Assembly (NCBI GenBank): GCA_020048915.1
Contig: JAIFLU010000098.1
Location: 1 to 48,464 of the forward strand
Length of the DNA stretch: 48,464 nt
DNA from: Bacteroidota bacterium
Lineage (GTDB): Bacteria; Bacteroidota; Bacteroidia; Bacteroidales; JAAUTT01
Direction: 5' to 3'
Shown: in pieces, positions 18,854 to 29,353 of the stretch
Layout: each line of letters starts with the position of its first letter
Numbering within the stretch: the stretch's first letter is position 1
The notes under the pieces: generated by a model
What the model was told of the DNA's origin: nothing
The model's input: only the letters and a program-made list of their open reading frames with translations
Database searches by the model: none
Translations under genes and position numbers: made by a program

Positions 18854-21800
18854 ATGCATAACAATATTATGATGCTCAGGGGGGCTTTTACTTTTTTACT
18901 TGGCTTATTACTACTGTTTTATCCCATAAAAGTAGTATCCCAATCCTTTATAGACGATTATATAATTAAGCATTATTATACCAGCGACGGACTTTCGAAC
19001 AACCAAATAACATTTATTCAGCAAGACTATAAAGGATATATCTGGATTGGCACTCAGGATGGACTTAACCGCTTTGATGGAAGAAATTTTAAGATATTTC
19101 GCCAGAATTCAACCGATAAAAATTCGTTAGGAAAAAGTTATATCAATTGCATTTTCGAAGATAGTGACAGTATCCTATGGATTGGATCTAAAGGAGGTGG
19201 ACTTTCCAAATACAACCGGAAAGCCGACAGTTTTTTTTCGTACATTTTCAACAAGAATAACCCAGCCTCCATTAGTCATAATGAAGTATTTACCATTTTT
19301 GAAGATTCGGAAAAAAACCTCTGGATTGGAACAGATGGAGGTGGTTTAAACAAGTTCGAAAAGAAAAAAGAAACTTTTAACCGGTTTCAATTCAACCCAA
19401 ATGTGAAAAATAGCATCAGTTCCAACAAAGTTTTAAGCATAACCGAAGATAACTCAAATCAACTTGTGTTAGGAACCTGGGATGGTGGCATAAATATTTT
19501 TAATAAAAAGAATAATACTTTTCTTCCAATAGAAACTGTTTTTTCAAGGGCTGCCGAATTAAAAAAAAATAATATCTGGAAACTACAATACGATAGTAAG
19601 GGAAATATCTGGATACTCATTGTTCGAGATCCTTTGGTAAAGTTTAACCTTAAAACGAACAGTTATATTTCGTTTCCTATTAACCCGGAGAAAAAAAAGA
19701 CAAACTCCGAATTTACGATATATACAATACTTTGGGATATCGATAGTACGTTATGGGTTGGGACTAACTTTGGTCTTTACAAGTCAATAGAAGCAAATAA
19801 ATCAAAAGGCGTTGCTTCTCCTAAATCGTTTGAATTAATCGATTCAAGTTTCATTTATTCCTTAATACAAGATAAAAGTGGAATTATTTGGGCTGGTACA
19901 AATAATCAGGGAGTACTTCAGATTAGCAAACGCAATAAAACCTTTTCCTTTCAAAAAATAAATATTAATGGGAAAGAAAAACTCTCTGAGAACAACATTG
20001 TAAGAGGGTTTTATGAAGATGAAAAACAAAATATCTGGTTAGGTACTGCCTTAGGTGTTTTTATATTTAACCCGGATACAAAACAATATACCAGCACAAG
20101 CTCCACCTCTCCAAGGTATAGCAATTTTAAACTAGTCCACTCGATATATGAAGATTCTGCAAAAAACATTTGGGGTGGTAAAATCTTTGAATTATCGAGG
20201 TATAATCCAAAATCGAATTCATTTGACTATTACTTTTCTTTCCGGGATAAAAACCAACAGTATTCAGCAACCGATTTTGTCCAAACCCTGGATGCAGGTG
20301 GTGGAAATTTATGGTTAGCTACTGATGCTGGACTGTTTAAATTAAATACTAAAACAAAAGCATTCAAACAATACATTTCTGAGACGGCAACGTTTGATGG
20401 TCTAAGCATTTATCATATCACTTCTTTGCAGTTCGATGGTGCCGGGAACTTAATCATTACAACCTATGGAGGTGGATTGATAGTTATGGACAGGAAAACA
20501 GAGAAATTTTCGTATTATCAATACAATACAAACGATCTCCATTCCATTTGCAGTAATAATATCAATTCTAGTGTAAAAGCCACCGACGGGAAAATCTGGT
20601 TAGCCACAAACAGTGGATTAAGCATGTTCGATCCTGTGCAGAAACAATTCGTTTCCTATCAATCTAAAGATGGCCTTCCAAGCGATATTTTATATGGAAT
20701 TCTGGAAGATAATTCTAATAACTTATGGATTAGCAGCAGCAATGGCCTTTCGCGATTTAATATAAAAACAAAAGCTTTTACAAATTTCTTTTTTTTCGAC
20801 CTGAAAAAGCCAAATACATTTATGCCCAGAGCCTGTTTTAAAGCAAAAAACAATAAGCTCTATTTCGGCCAGAACAATGGATTTTTGTCATTTTTTCCCG
20901 ATAGCATTAAATTTGATACTATCCCACCTCAGATTATTTTTACCGATTTCAAAGTTTTCAATAAAAGTATGAAGGTAGAAAATGGGACACCTTTAAAAAC
21001 AAATATAGAGGAAACCAAATCAATTTCGCTGAAACACAACCAATCTTCCATAACATTTGAATATACTACTTTCGATTTTTTATATCCTGAAACAAACCAA
21101 TTTGCTTATAAACTTGACGGGTTTGACAAAGAATGGATTTCTGCCGGCAATAAAAATTTTGCCAGTTACACCAATCTTCCTCCTGGGGAATATACTTTTC
21201 GGGTTAAAGCTTCTAACCATGATGGCATCTGGAATAATATGGGAGCCAAGTTACAATTATCAATAAAACCCCCATTTTGGGCAACCTGGTATTTCAAGAT
21301 TGGGATTTTTGCGTTTGCCGGGTTATTGTTATATTATTGGTATGCCCGAAAAATTAAAACACACAAAGAAAACGAACTTGCTTTGGAAAAGCTTGTTAAA
21401 GCCCGTACATCCGAATTATCGGAAGTAAATGTTATTCTGGAAGAGCAAAAAGAAGAATTAGAACAGCAGCAGGAAGAGGTAAGATCGCAACGGGATGAAC
21501 TACGAAACTTAAATAAATTTTTAGAAAAGCAAAAATACGAAATTCAGAGCCAAAATGAAGAATTAGAGAGTCATCGCAGTAAACTCGAACTGCTCGTTCA
21601 GAACCGAACGCAAGAACTCGAATTAGCAAAAATAAAAGCCGAGGAGTCCGACAATTTAAAATCGGCATTTTTAGCAAATATGTCGCACGAAATTCGTACT
21701 CCGCTTAATGCAATTGTTGGTTTCTCATCAATGCTGCATTTACCGGATATTGACGATAATCAGCGCGAAGAGTTTATAAATATCATCAGCTCTAACTCCG

Positions 21801-22774
21801 ATTCACTATTAGGACTGATTGATGATATACTGGATTTATCTAAAATTGAATCCGGGCAAATTACTATTAAAGAAGAAGTACATTCAGCAAAACAGATAAT
21901 TGAAGAATTAGGCTTTAATTTTCAAAAACGAAATCAAAGCCCCGATATTGAGATTAAAATCACCATCGATCCTAAATTTGAAAACCTTTTGATTCGGACT
22001 GATATCTTACGATTTAAGCAGATTATTTTAAATCTATTATCGAATGCTGTTAAATTCACAAGTCACGGGTATATAGAACTTGGCTATACGGTTAACAGAG
22101 CCCAGGGCGTTCTTTTCTATGTAAAAGATACAGGAATAGGAATAGAAAAAGCCCATTTGAAATCTATTTTTGAACGGTTTAATAAAGTTGAAAACACCCA
22201 GTTAAAATTCTTTCCCGGAAATGGATTAGGATTATCCATTTCGAAAAAGCTTGTTGAGTTATTAGGAGGGAAAATTTGGGCCGAATCCACTCCTGGTATT
22301 GGATCTACATTCTACTTTACTTTAAACAACTACGAAATAAGTTCAAAAAGCGAACCGCTAAAACCAATCGAAAAATCGGAGTTTGGTGCTTTCAGTTGGA
22401 AGGGGAAAATATTTGCAATTGCCGAAGACGAAGAAACTAATTACATGTTTCTCGAATATACCCTTAAAAAAATGGGGGCTACTGTATTGTGGTATAAAGA
22501 TGGAGCTGCTTTAACAGAGGCATTTACTAAATCGAAAGAACCAATTGCCGACCTTATTCTGATGGATATAAAAATGCCTAAAATGGATGGGTATTTGGCT
22601 CTTAAAGTAATAAAAAAATACTACCCTCAAATGCCAGTAATAGCCCAAACTGCCTATGTTATGAAAGATGAAATAGAAAAGATAATTGAGGCAGGATTTA
22701 CTGATTATATTTCCAAACCCATTAAAGCAGAAACCTTAAAAAAGAAAATTAACGATGCTTTAAGCAATAAATAG
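18854..22774 (+). CDS. Hybrid two-component sensor kinase with double propeller, no HTH
   Basis: A 1306-residue membrane sensor. After an N-terminal signal/TM segment (about 10-30), fourteen W-x-G/A-T-x-x-G-L-type blade motifs are visible (first I-W-I-G-T-Q-D-G-L-N-R-F, last L-Y-F-G-Q-N-N-G-F), which fits two seven-bladed propellers. A Y_Y_Y domain (about 740-805), a TM helix (about 811-832), a long coiled coil (about 840-930), HisKA with phospho-acceptor H945, HATPase_c (N-L-L-S-N-A-V-K-F, D-T-G-I-G-I, G-N-G-L-G-L-S-I) and a receiver domain with D1238 follow. Unlike canonical HTCS regulators of polysaccharide loci it stops after the receiver, with no AraC HTH. It lies between hydE and hydG, and GH78 lies beyond; which of these it controls cannot be read from sequence. 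Confidence 0.92.
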   Translation: MHNNIMMLRGAFTFLLGLLLLFYPIKVVSQSFIDDYIIKHYYTSDGLSNNQITFIQQDYKGYIWIGTQDGLNRFDGRNFKIFRQNSTDKNSLGKSYINCIFEDSDSILWIGSKGGGLSKYNRKADSFFSYIFNKNNPASISHNEVFTIFEDSEKNLWIGTDGGGLNKFEKKKETFNRFQFNPNVKNSISSNKVLSITEDNSNQLVLGTWDGGINIFNKKNNTFLPIETVFSRAAELKKNNIWKLQYDSKGNIWILIVRDPLVKFNLKTNSYISFPINPEKKKTNSEFTIYTILWDIDSTLWVGTNFGLYKSIEANKSKGVASPKSFELIDSSFIYSLIQDKSGIIWAGTNNQGVLQISKRNKTFSFQKININGKEKLSENNIVRGFYEDEKQNIWLGTALGVFIFNPDTKQYTSTSSTSPRYSNFKLVHSIYEDSAKNIWGGKIFELSRYNPKSNSFDYYFSFRDKNQQYSATDFVQTLDAGGGNLWLATDAGLFKLNTKTKAFKQYISETATFDGLSIYHITSLQFDGAGNLIITTYGGGLIVMDRKTEKFSYYQYNTNDLHSICSNNINSSVKATDGKIWLATNSGLSMFDPVQKQFVSYQSKDGLPSDILYGILEDNSNNLWISSSNGLSRFNIKTKAFTNFFFFDLKKPNTFMPRACFKAKNNKLYFGQNNGFLSFFPDSIKFDTIPPQIIFTDFKVFNKSMKVENGTPLKTNIEETKSISLKHNQSSITFEYTTFDFLYPETNQFAYKLDGFDKEWISAGNKNFASYTNLPPGEYTFRVKASNHDGIWNNMGAKLQLSIKPPFWATWYFKIGIFAFAGLLLYYWYARKIKTHKENELALEKLVKARTSELSEVNVILEEQKEELEQQQEEVRSQRDELRNLNKFLEKQKYEIQSQNEELESHRSKLELLVQNRTQELELAKIKAEESDNLKSAFLANMSHEIRTPLNAIVGFSSMLHLPDIDDNQREEFINIISSNSDSLLGLIDDILDLSKIESGQITIKEEVHSAKQIIEELGFNFQKRNQSPDIEIKITIDPKFENLLIRTDILRFKQIILNLLSNAVKFTSHGYIELGYTVNRAQGVLFYVKDTGIGIEKAHLKSIFERFNKVENTQLKFFPGNGLGLSISKKLVELLGGKIWAESTPGIGSTFYFTLNNYEISSKSEPLKPIEKSEFGAFSWKGKIFAIAEDEETNYMFLEYTLKKMGATVLWYKDGAALTEAFTKSKEPIADLILMDIKMPKMDGYLALKVIKKYYPQMPVIAQTAYVMKDEIEKIIEAGFTDYISKPIKAETLKKKINDALSNK

Positions 22775-22799
22775 GGTACTGAAGGAAAATTAAAGCATG

Positions 22800-24224
22800 C
22801 TAAAAATACAAATCACGTTCCCCATTCTTAACCTTTTCTAATTTTTCGACCAGTTTTTCTTTCAAATTAAAGTCGTCGTAAATTGAAAGTTTTTCTGAGA
22901 TTAACTGATAGCCTTTTTCTTTGGTTTCGACAGGAGCATAATCTTCGAGATATTCGGCTAGCGTAAGCAGTGCATTTGGCTGACAAAACCGTTTGATAAA
23001 ACCAGGAACCGAAAATTCCATAAAATGTTCGCCTGTTCTGCCCGCGCGATAACACGAAGTGCAAAACGATGGAATAAGCCCTTTACTAATCAGTTCGTCA
23101 ATAATTTCGTTTAACGACCTGTTATCGTTAATTTGAAACTGTTCCTGATTTAAATCCTGACCATCGGCATGCTCGGTATACCCCTTAATTTGAATATTGG
23201 TTCCACCATCAATTTGAGAAACTCCGAACGACAGTATTTCATCTCGAATTGCAGCGGGTTCGCGGGCTGTTAGTATCATTCCGGTATAGGGAACTGCCAA
23301 ACGCAGAATGGCAACCAACCGGGTAAAATCTTCGTCAGAAACCATATACTCCTGACTGAGGTCTGAATTGGATGAATCTTTTACCCTTGGAAAAGATATT
23401 GTATGTGGACCCACATTGTAAACAGCCTCAAAATGATTCACATGCCTTACCAACCCCAAAACCTCGAACCGCCAATCGTACAATCCAAATAATGCGCCTA
23501 TACCCACATCGTCAATACCCGCTTCCTGCGCACGGTCGAGTGCTGTCAACCTCCAATTAAAATCACGCTTAATTCCCGAAAGGTGAACTTTTTTATAGGT
23601 CTCTTCATGATAGGTCTCCTGAAAAACCTGATAGGTGCCGATTCCTGATTCCTTAACGGTTTTAAAACCTTCAACATCCAATGGGGCAGCATTTATATTT
23701 ACCCTGCGAATTTCGCCAGGACCACTTTTAACTGAATAAACCGCCTTAACTGTTTCTGCAATAAAACCGGCATTATACCGGGGATGTTCCCCATAAACGA
23801 GGATCAACCGCTTTTGACCGGTATCCTGAAGCGCAACAACTTCCCGAATCAGGTCTTCAATAGTTAAGGTTGTTCTTTTTTGATCAGTATTTGTAGACCG
23901 AAAACCACAATAAACACAATTGTTGATGCATAAATTCCCTACATACAATGGGGCAAAAAGCACTATGCGATCACCATAAATCCTGTTTTTAAGTTCCTTT
24001 GCCCCTTGCTTTATTTCTTCAATTAATCCTTGATCGGTGGTATTTAATAAAACGGCTGTTTCTTGCAAATTCAGCCGGTTTTTATCCAACGATTTTTGAA
24101 TAATTTCCCGAACGAGAATTTTATCGGACTTGGTGTTGCGAATCAGGTTCCATATTTCCCGTGCATCAATAAACGGCTTTTGAGCTTCATCGGAAATATT
24201 ATATTGCTGCGGAGAATAAATCAT
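22800..24224 (-). CDS. hydG: [FeFe]-hydrogenase maturase HydG (tyrosine lyase, radical SAM)
   Basis: A 474-residue radical SAM tyrosine lyase. The family cleaves tyrosine to p-cresol and dehydroglycine, giving the CO and CN ligands of the H-cluster. The SAM motif is C99-I-N-N-C103-V-Y-C106. The C-terminal auxiliary-cluster motif C388-x2-C391-x22-C414 is exactly the HydG signature and separates it from ThiH. It converges with the hybrid kinase (25 bases between stops, no terminator-like hairpin seen) and is divergent from the GH78 gene. The usual Bacteroidota partners hydA and aspA are not in the window. Confidence 0.95.
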   Translation of the reverse strand: MIYSPQQYNISDEAQKPFIDAREIWNLIRNTKSDKILVREIIQKSLDKNRLNLQETAVLLNTTDQGLIEEIKQGAKELKNRIYGDRIVLFAPLYVGNLCINNCVYCGFRSTNTDQKRTTLTIEDLIREVVALQDTGQKRLILVYGEHPRYNAGFIAETVKAVYSVKSGPGEIRRVNINAAPLDVEGFKTVKESGIGTYQVFQETYHEETYKKVHLSGIKRDFNWRLTALDRAQEAGIDDVGIGALFGLYDWRFEVLGLVRHVNHFEAVYNVGPHTISFPRVKDSSNSDLSQEYMVSDEDFTRLVAILRLAVPYTGMILTAREPAAIRDEILSFGVSQIDGGTNIQIKGYTEHADGQDLNQEQFQINDNRSLNEIIDELISKGLIPSFCTSCYRAGRTGEHFMEFSVPGFIKRFCQPNALLTLAEYLEDYAPVETKEKGYQLISEKLSIYDDFNLKEKLVEKLEKVKNGERDLYF

Positions 24225-24246
24225 TTGTAGTGAATTAATGATATCT

Positions 24247-24254
24247 CAAAATTA
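24247..24254 (-). promoter_or_regulatory. Candidate -7 element for hydG
   Basis: On the minus strand this reads TAATTTTG, matching the Bacteroidota -7 consensus TAnnTTTG, 23 bases before the hydG ATG. No good -33 TTTG box was seen at the expected distance. Confidence 0.3.
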
Positions 24255-24388
24255 GCAATAAATAAACAGACTAATGCGTGAAGATTTTATTGTCTGATTT
24301 CTTTTTTTAGGGCTTATATAATATAGGCCTATGCTCATTCTTTAAACAAAATATATCCATAGAAGATATCTTTTTCTATTAAGATATG

Positions 24389-24396
24389 TAAGTTTG
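24389..24396 (+). promoter_or_regulatory. Candidate -7 element for the GH78 gene
   Basis: TAAGTTTG matches TAnnTTTG, 70 bases upstream of the GH78 ATG. Only a T-run stands at the -33 position. Confidence 0.3.
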
Positions 24397-24465
24397 TATT
24401 ATTCTAACACCTAAGCGCAAATTCATAAATCAGATTAACTTAAAAGACGAATAAACACATTTCCA

Positions 24466-27198
24466 ATGCAAAAAAACTTCCTGCTTTTTAGTATTCTCCT
24501 TTCATTTTATTGTTATAACCCATTATTTGCTGAGAATTTTTGCCAGCCAGCTGGTTTACGGGTGGAATATCTGATAAACCCTATCGGAATTGATGCTGTT
24601 TCTCCACGTTTATCCTGGCTCATGAAGGATAATAGACAAGGAGCTTCCCAAACATCTTACCAGGTTTTGGTTGCGTCCGATTCTATTTTATTGGTGAATG
24701 GAAAGACTGATTGTTGGAACTCTGGCAAAATTAAATCGTCGAAAAGCAATGCTATTCCTTATAATGGAAAAGCCTTGCAGAGTCGTACCCGCTATTACTG
24801 GCGTGTTCTGGTCTGGGACAAAGATGGCAAACCTGCGATCCCCTCTCCTATTGCTTTCTGGGAAACTGGCCTTATGGGATTCAATGCTTGGAAAGGTTCA
24901 TGGATAAATGACACCCGAGATGTAAACCTTAAACCAGCCCCATACTTTCGAAAAGTTTTTAATACATCAAAAAAAATAAAGAGTGCCCGGGCATATATTG
25001 CCGTAGCAGGTTTATATGAATTATATATCAACGGTCAAAAAGTTGGCGACCATCGGCTCGACCCCATGTATACCCGTTTTGACCGACGGACGCTTTATCT
25101 CACACACGATGTTACTTCGTTGCTGCAAAAAGGAAAGAATGCTATTGGGGTATTGTTGGGGAATGGTTGGTATAACCACCAGTCGACTGCGGTTTGGTAT
25201 TTCGACAAAGCTCCCTGGCGGGCCCGGCCAAAATTTTGCATGGATATTTATTTAACCTACGATGATGGCACTGAAGAAACTGTTTCTACAGGAACCGACT
25301 GGAAAACAAGTCTTAGCCCTATTATTTTTAACAGCATTTATACGGCAGAACATTATGATGCCCGACTGGAACAACCCGGCTGGAATACCAATGATTTTGA
25401 CGACACCGCCTGGAAATCTTGTGCTAATACAGCTGCTCCATCGACCAATATTGTTGCCCAGTCCATGCATCCGATACGCAATATGGAAGAAGTTCCTGCT
25501 AAAACCTTAACGCGCATCAACGATACTACTTTTCTCTTTGATTTAGGAAGGAATATTTCGGGAGTAAGTAAATTAAAAGTAAAGGGAGAAACCGGCACAA
25601 TTCTTCGTCTGAAACATGCCGAACGATTGAACGTTAGCAACCGTGCCGACCAGTCGAACATTGATGTGCATTACCGCCCTACAGACGATAAAGACCCTTT
25701 CCAAACCGATATTATCATTCTGAAAGGAAATGGCGAAGAAACGTTTATGCCGCATTTTAACTACAAAGGATTTCAATATGTAGAAGTAACCAGCAGCAAG
25801 CCTGTGGAACTCACGAAAGAAAACTTAACCGGTTATTTTATGCATAGCGATGTCCCGGAAATTGGCACCATGGAATTTTCGAACCCTACCATGAACAAGA
25901 TTCTATATGCAACCAAGAATTCCTATTTATCAAATCTGTTTGGTTATCCAACCGACTGCCCTCAACGCGAAAAAAATGGCTGGACAGGGGATGCCCATAT
26001 TGCCATCGAAACAGGTCTTTACAGCTTCGATGGTATAACAGTCTACGAAAAATGGCTGGCCGATCATGCCGATGAACAACAACCAAATGGCGTACTTCCC
26101 GCCATAATCCCTACCGATGGCTGGGGATACGATTGGGCCAATGGCCCTGATTGGACGAGCACTATTGCCCTAATTCCCTGGAACATATATCTGTTTTATG
26201 GTGACTCCTATCTTCTCGAACGCTACTACGATAACATTAAACGGTATGTAGATCATATAACCGAAATAAGTCCAGCAGGACTTACCGACTGGGGGCTTGG
26301 CGACTGGGTTCCGGTAAAATCGGTTGCCCCAAAAGAACTTACTTCGTCGGCATACTATTTTGTGGATGTAACTATTTTGGCCAAAGCTGCCAAATTGCTA
26401 GGTAAACAAACTGACTATACTATCTACACTGCCCTGGCTGAAAAAATTAAAACTTCTATTAATGCAAAGTATTTAAATAGAGAAACAGGAATCTATGGCA
26501 CCGGTTTGCAAACCGAACTAAGCGTTCCGCTGCAATGGGGAATTGTTCCAACCGAATTAAAACAGAAAGTTGCCGACAATTTAGCAAAACGGGTAATAGC
26601 CGACAACAACCATTTAGACGTTGGTTTGCTGGGCACTAAAGCCATCTTAAATGCTCTTAGCGAAAACGGCTATGCCGACCTGGCATATACAGTTGCTTCT
26701 CAGGAAACATTCCCCTCATGGGGCTGGTGGATGGCTAATGGAGCTACAACACTTTACGAAAACTGGCCCATCAATGCCAATTCCGATATATCGATGAATC
26801 ACATCATGTTTGGCGAAATTGGAGCGTGGTGCTACAAAGCGTTGGGTGGGATTTTCCCCGATCCGGAAAGTCCGGGGTTTACCAATGTTATCATCAAACC
26901 CCTGTTTGTGACCGGCCTAAATCATGCCTCAGCCTCTATTGAAAGTATTAACGGCAAAATAATAACCGACTGGAAAAGGAACAACGGAAAAATAGTTTTC
27001 AAATTAACAGTTCCCGCAAATTCCACAGCAACAGTTTATTTACCATTTCTCGAAGGGCAACCTTTTTTGGAGAGCGGTAAAATAATCAATAACAAAAATA
27101 GATTTATAAAAGAAATATCTGCTACCGAAAAAGTGCACATCTTTAAAATAGCTTCGGGGAGTTATGTGTTTGAACTTAAAAACTCAAAGCCCTTATAA
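24466..27198 (+). CDS. Secreted GH78 alpha-L-rhamnosidase
   Basis: A 910-residue glycoside hydrolase with an N-terminal signal peptide (about residues 1-22, hydrophobic core ending P-L-F-A). It has the GH78 order: an N-terminal beta-domain with L-R-V-E-Y, an alpha-L-rhamnosidase N domain (about 150-330), a concanavalin-like domain, the (alpha/alpha)6 catalytic barrel (about 470-810) and a C-terminal beta-sandwich. The conserved catalytic stretch D497-C-P-Q-R-E502-K-N-G-W-T-G-D509 carries the expected acidic residues; M-N-H and G-E-I-G-A-W follow near residues 780-790. The family releases terminal L-rhamnose from pectin (RG-I), glycosides or bacterial polysaccharides. It stands alone with no SusC/D pair nearby, so its substrate locus is unclear. 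Confidence 0.92.
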   Translation: MQKNFLLFSILLSFYCYNPLFAENFCQPAGLRVEYLINPIGIDAVSPRLSWLMKDNRQGASQTSYQVLVASDSILLVNGKTDCWNSGKIKSSKSNAIPYNGKALQSRTRYYWRVLVWDKDGKPAIPSPIAFWETGLMGFNAWKGSWINDTRDVNLKPAPYFRKVFNTSKKIKSARAYIAVAGLYELYINGQKVGDHRLDPMYTRFDRRTLYLTHDVTSLLQKGKNAIGVLLGNGWYNHQSTAVWYFDKAPWRARPKFCMDIYLTYDDGTEETVSTGTDWKTSLSPIIFNSIYTAEHYDARLEQPGWNTNDFDDTAWKSCANTAAPSTNIVAQSMHPIRNMEEVPAKTLTRINDTTFLFDLGRNISGVSKLKVKGETGTILRLKHAERLNVSNRADQSNIDVHYRPTDDKDPFQTDIIILKGNGEETFMPHFNYKGFQYVEVTSSKPVELTKENLTGYFMHSDVPEIGTMEFSNPTMNKILYATKNSYLSNLFGYPTDCPQREKNGWTGDAHIAIETGLYSFDGITVYEKWLADHADEQQPNGVLPAIIPTDGWGYDWANGPDWTSTIALIPWNIYLFYGDSYLLERYYDNIKRYVDHITEISPAGLTDWGLGDWVPVKSVAPKELTSSAYYFVDVTILAKAAKLLGKQTDYTIYTALAEKIKTSINAKYLNRETGIYGTGLQTELSVPLQWGIVPTELKQKVADNLAKRVIADNNHLDVGLLGTKAILNALSENGYADLAYTVASQETFPSWGWWMANGATTLYENWPINANSDISMNHIMFGEIGAWCYKALGGIFPDPESPGFTNVIIKPLFVTGLNHASASIESINGKIITDWKRNNGKIVFKLTVPANSTATVYLPFLEGQPFLESGKIINNKNRFIKEISATEKVHIFKIASGSYVFELKNSKPL

Positions 27199-27232
27199 TC
27201 TGTTTTTAACCAATTTAGTATATAAATAGCCG

Positions 27233-27240
27233 TAAATTTG
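27233..27240 (+). promoter_or_regulatory. Candidate -7 element upstream of the second chemoreceptor
   Basis: TAAATTTG matches TAnnTTTG, 136 bases before the ATG. If used, the leader would contain the hairpin at 27255, which would act as an attenuator or stability element. No strong -33 box was seen. Confidence 0.2.
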
Positions 27241-27254
27241 CAAATCCAATTTAT

Positions 27255-27284
27255 GGGTATTTCCCGCCAAAAAAATACCCCCTT
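27255..27284 (+). terminator. Hairpin after the GH78 gene
   Basis: GGGTATTT (27255-27262) pairs perfectly with AAATACCC (27273-27280) across a 10-base loop and is followed by CCTTTTAT. It lies 57 bases past the GH78 stop and probably terminates that transcript. Confidence 0.5.
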
Positions 27285-27376
27285 TTATCTATTGATTTCC
27301 ATTTAAATACTTTGTAAATTTAAGTACATACAAAATATTTTATAGGAATTTAATATATCAATAAATACTACGGAAG

Positions 27377-29326
27377 ATGAAAAACATGAAGATTGGGCAG
27401 AAGATAATGGTAAGTTATATCATTTTTGGATTTATATTTATTTTAACAGGTGGGTACATTTTTTACAGTCTTAACAAACTTGGCGCAATTCAGGACGAAG
27501 GAGCTATCCGGGCTTCTCAGGCAGAAAAAACTGCTAAATACTCTAACCTGGGAGCTGTAAGTTATCGGATTATTGCTGATGTCATTATTAATCGCGATAA
27601 ATCTTTACAGCGCGAATGGGTAAACCGAAAAGAAGAAGTTCATACACAATTTGATGATCTTACCAAAATTGTTGATACCCCGGAAGAAAAAAAATGGTTG
27701 GAAGATGCGAAAAAGAGCTATTATGAACTGGAAAGTCTGGTAGATAATACCTTACTCCCATTACTTTTCAATCAAACAGGTGAAATTACAGACCAAAAAG
27801 AGAAAATTGCAGAAATCGATGCCGAAATTGACAAATTAATTGCAGCAACTCAAAGTCCTATTGAAAAAATTACAGCGAGCATATCTTCTGAAAATATAGC
27901 AGGCGATGAACTTTTTGATAAACAACGATCGTCAACCACAGGGATATTAATTGGTGTAATATTGATTGTTTTAGCAGGTTTAATGATTTTTGCTTTCTAT
28001 ATCAGCAGCAATATAAAAAACATACTCAACACGATGCTTAAACATATTGCTGTTATTACTAACCAAATGACAGCAGGTAAATTAGAAACACGTTTAGAGG
28101 AAGACCAAATCAATTTCGAATTTCGGGGTATTGCTACCGGAATAAACAGCATTCTTGATTCGTTAATAACGCCATTGAATGTGGCTGCCAAATATATTGA
28201 CCATATATCGAAAGGCGATATGCCCGACCCAATTGTTGATGAGTATAAAGGCGATTTCAACTTAATAAAAAACAACCTGAACTCACTTATCGCGGCATTA
28301 AACCTAATAACTGAAAAGGCCAGAATGGTGGCCAATGGCGACCTCACTGTTGAGCTGAAAAAACGTTCTGATAATGACGAGTTAATGGAATCGCTAACCA
28401 ATATGGTACTTGCTACCTCTAAGGTAATTAAGGAATTTAATGTAGCCAGCGAAAATATTGCAAAAGCCAGTTTTGAATTGAGCGCCAGTTCGCAGCAATT
28501 ATCGCAGGGAGCATCCGAACAGGCATCGGCAGCCGAAGAAGTATCTTCATCTATGGAAGAAATGGCTTCGAATATTCAACAGAATACCGATAATGCCATG
28601 CAAACCGAAAAGATATCCCTCACAGCGGCAAATGGCATCAATCAAACCAGGGAAGCTGCAATGATGGCCATTACCACCATGAAAGAAATTGCCAATAAAA
28701 TATCCATTGTTGGCGAAATTGCCTTTCAAACCAATATATTAGCGCTGAATGCTGCTGTAGAAGCTGCCCGCGCAGGGGAACATGGTCGCGGTTTTGCCGT
28801 TGTTGCCGCCGAAGTACGGAAATTGGCCGAACGCAGTAAAATTGCCGCTGATGAAATTAATAAGCTATCGCAAGATGGCGTTGGTACATCCGAACGTGCC
28901 GGAATGCAGTTGCAGGAAATTTCTCCTGAAATTGGACGTACGGCGAAGCTCGTTCAGGAGATTGCCGCAGCAAGCATTGAGCAAAACTCTGGTGTGGATC
29001 AAATAAATAATGCGGTGCAACAATTGAATCAGGTAACACAGCAGAATGCAGCCTCTTCCGAAGAAATTGCCACAAGCTCCGAAGAACTTTCTTCGCAAGC
29101 TGAGCTTTTGCTTGAAACTATTTCATTCTTTAAAATTGATGGCGTAACCACCCAAAGAAAGCAGCAACCTGTAAACCGACAACCAATTTATGCAAAAAGG
29201 GTTCCGTCCGGAGCTCAAAATGCAGCTGGAACAAGTAAACCACATACGACATCGAATAAAGGAATAAATATCAATCTAGGTATAAAAGATAGTACAAATC
29301 AAGACGGGGACTTTACAAATTTTTAA
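27377..29326 (+). CDS. Methyl-accepting chemotaxis protein, 4HB sensor, tandem HAMP
   Basis: A 649-residue chemoreceptor: TM1 at about residues 10-32, a roughly 155-residue periplasmic four-helix-bundle-type domain, TM2 at about 190-213, then two or three consecutive HAMP-like units (about 214-375, including [10 protein letters not shown] and V-A-N-G-D-L-T-V-E). The signalling coiled coil has a canonical tip ([21 protein letters not shown]) followed by [12 protein letters not shown]. The tail is long and polar and ends D-F-T-N-F, which resembles an aromatic-x-x-F CheR/CheB tether. Core chemotaxis genes are absent, so it is an orphan receptor. A strong terminator follows. Confidence 0.92.
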   Translation: MKNMKIGQKIMVSYIIFGFIFILTGGYIFYSLNKLGAIQDEGAIRASQAEKTAKYSNLGAVSYRIIADVIINRDKSLQREWVNRKEEVHTQFDDLTKIVDTPEEKKWLEDAKKSYYELESLVDNTLLPLLFNQTGEITDQKEKIAEIDAEIDKLIAATQSPIEKITASISSENIAGDELFDKQRSSTTGILIGVILIVLAGLMIFAFYISSNIKNILNTMLKHIAVITNQMTAGKLETRLEEDQINFEFRGIATGINSILDSLITPLNVAAKYIDHISKGDMPDPIVDEYKGDFNLIKNNLNSLIAALNLITEKARMVANGDLTVELKKRSDNDELMESLTNMVLATSKVIKEFNVASENIAKASFELSASSQQLSQGASEQASAAEEVSSSMEEMASNIQQNTDNAMQTEKISLTAANGINQTREAAMMAITTMKEIANKISIVGEIAFQTNILALNAAVEAARAGEHGRGFAVVAAEVRKLAERSKIAADEINKLSQDGVGTSERAGMQLQEISPEIGRTAKLVQEIAAASIEQNSGVDQINNAVQQLNQVTQQNAASSEEIATSSEELSSQAELLLETISFFKIDGVTTQRKQQPVNRQPIYAKRVPSGAQNAAGTSKPHTTSNKGININLGIKDSTNQDGDFTNF

Positions 29327-29353
29327 AAGCATTTAACGAAAGTTTTAAAAAAA

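Larger units (their letters stand above)
24225..24465. other. Divergent hydG/GH78 intergenic region
   Basis: A 241-base AT-rich gap between hydG (leftward) and the rhamnosidase gene (rightward). A TAnnTTTG-type element faces each gene (24247-24254 leftward, 24389-24396 rightward). No ORF and no obvious symmetric operator was seen. Confidence 0.5.
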
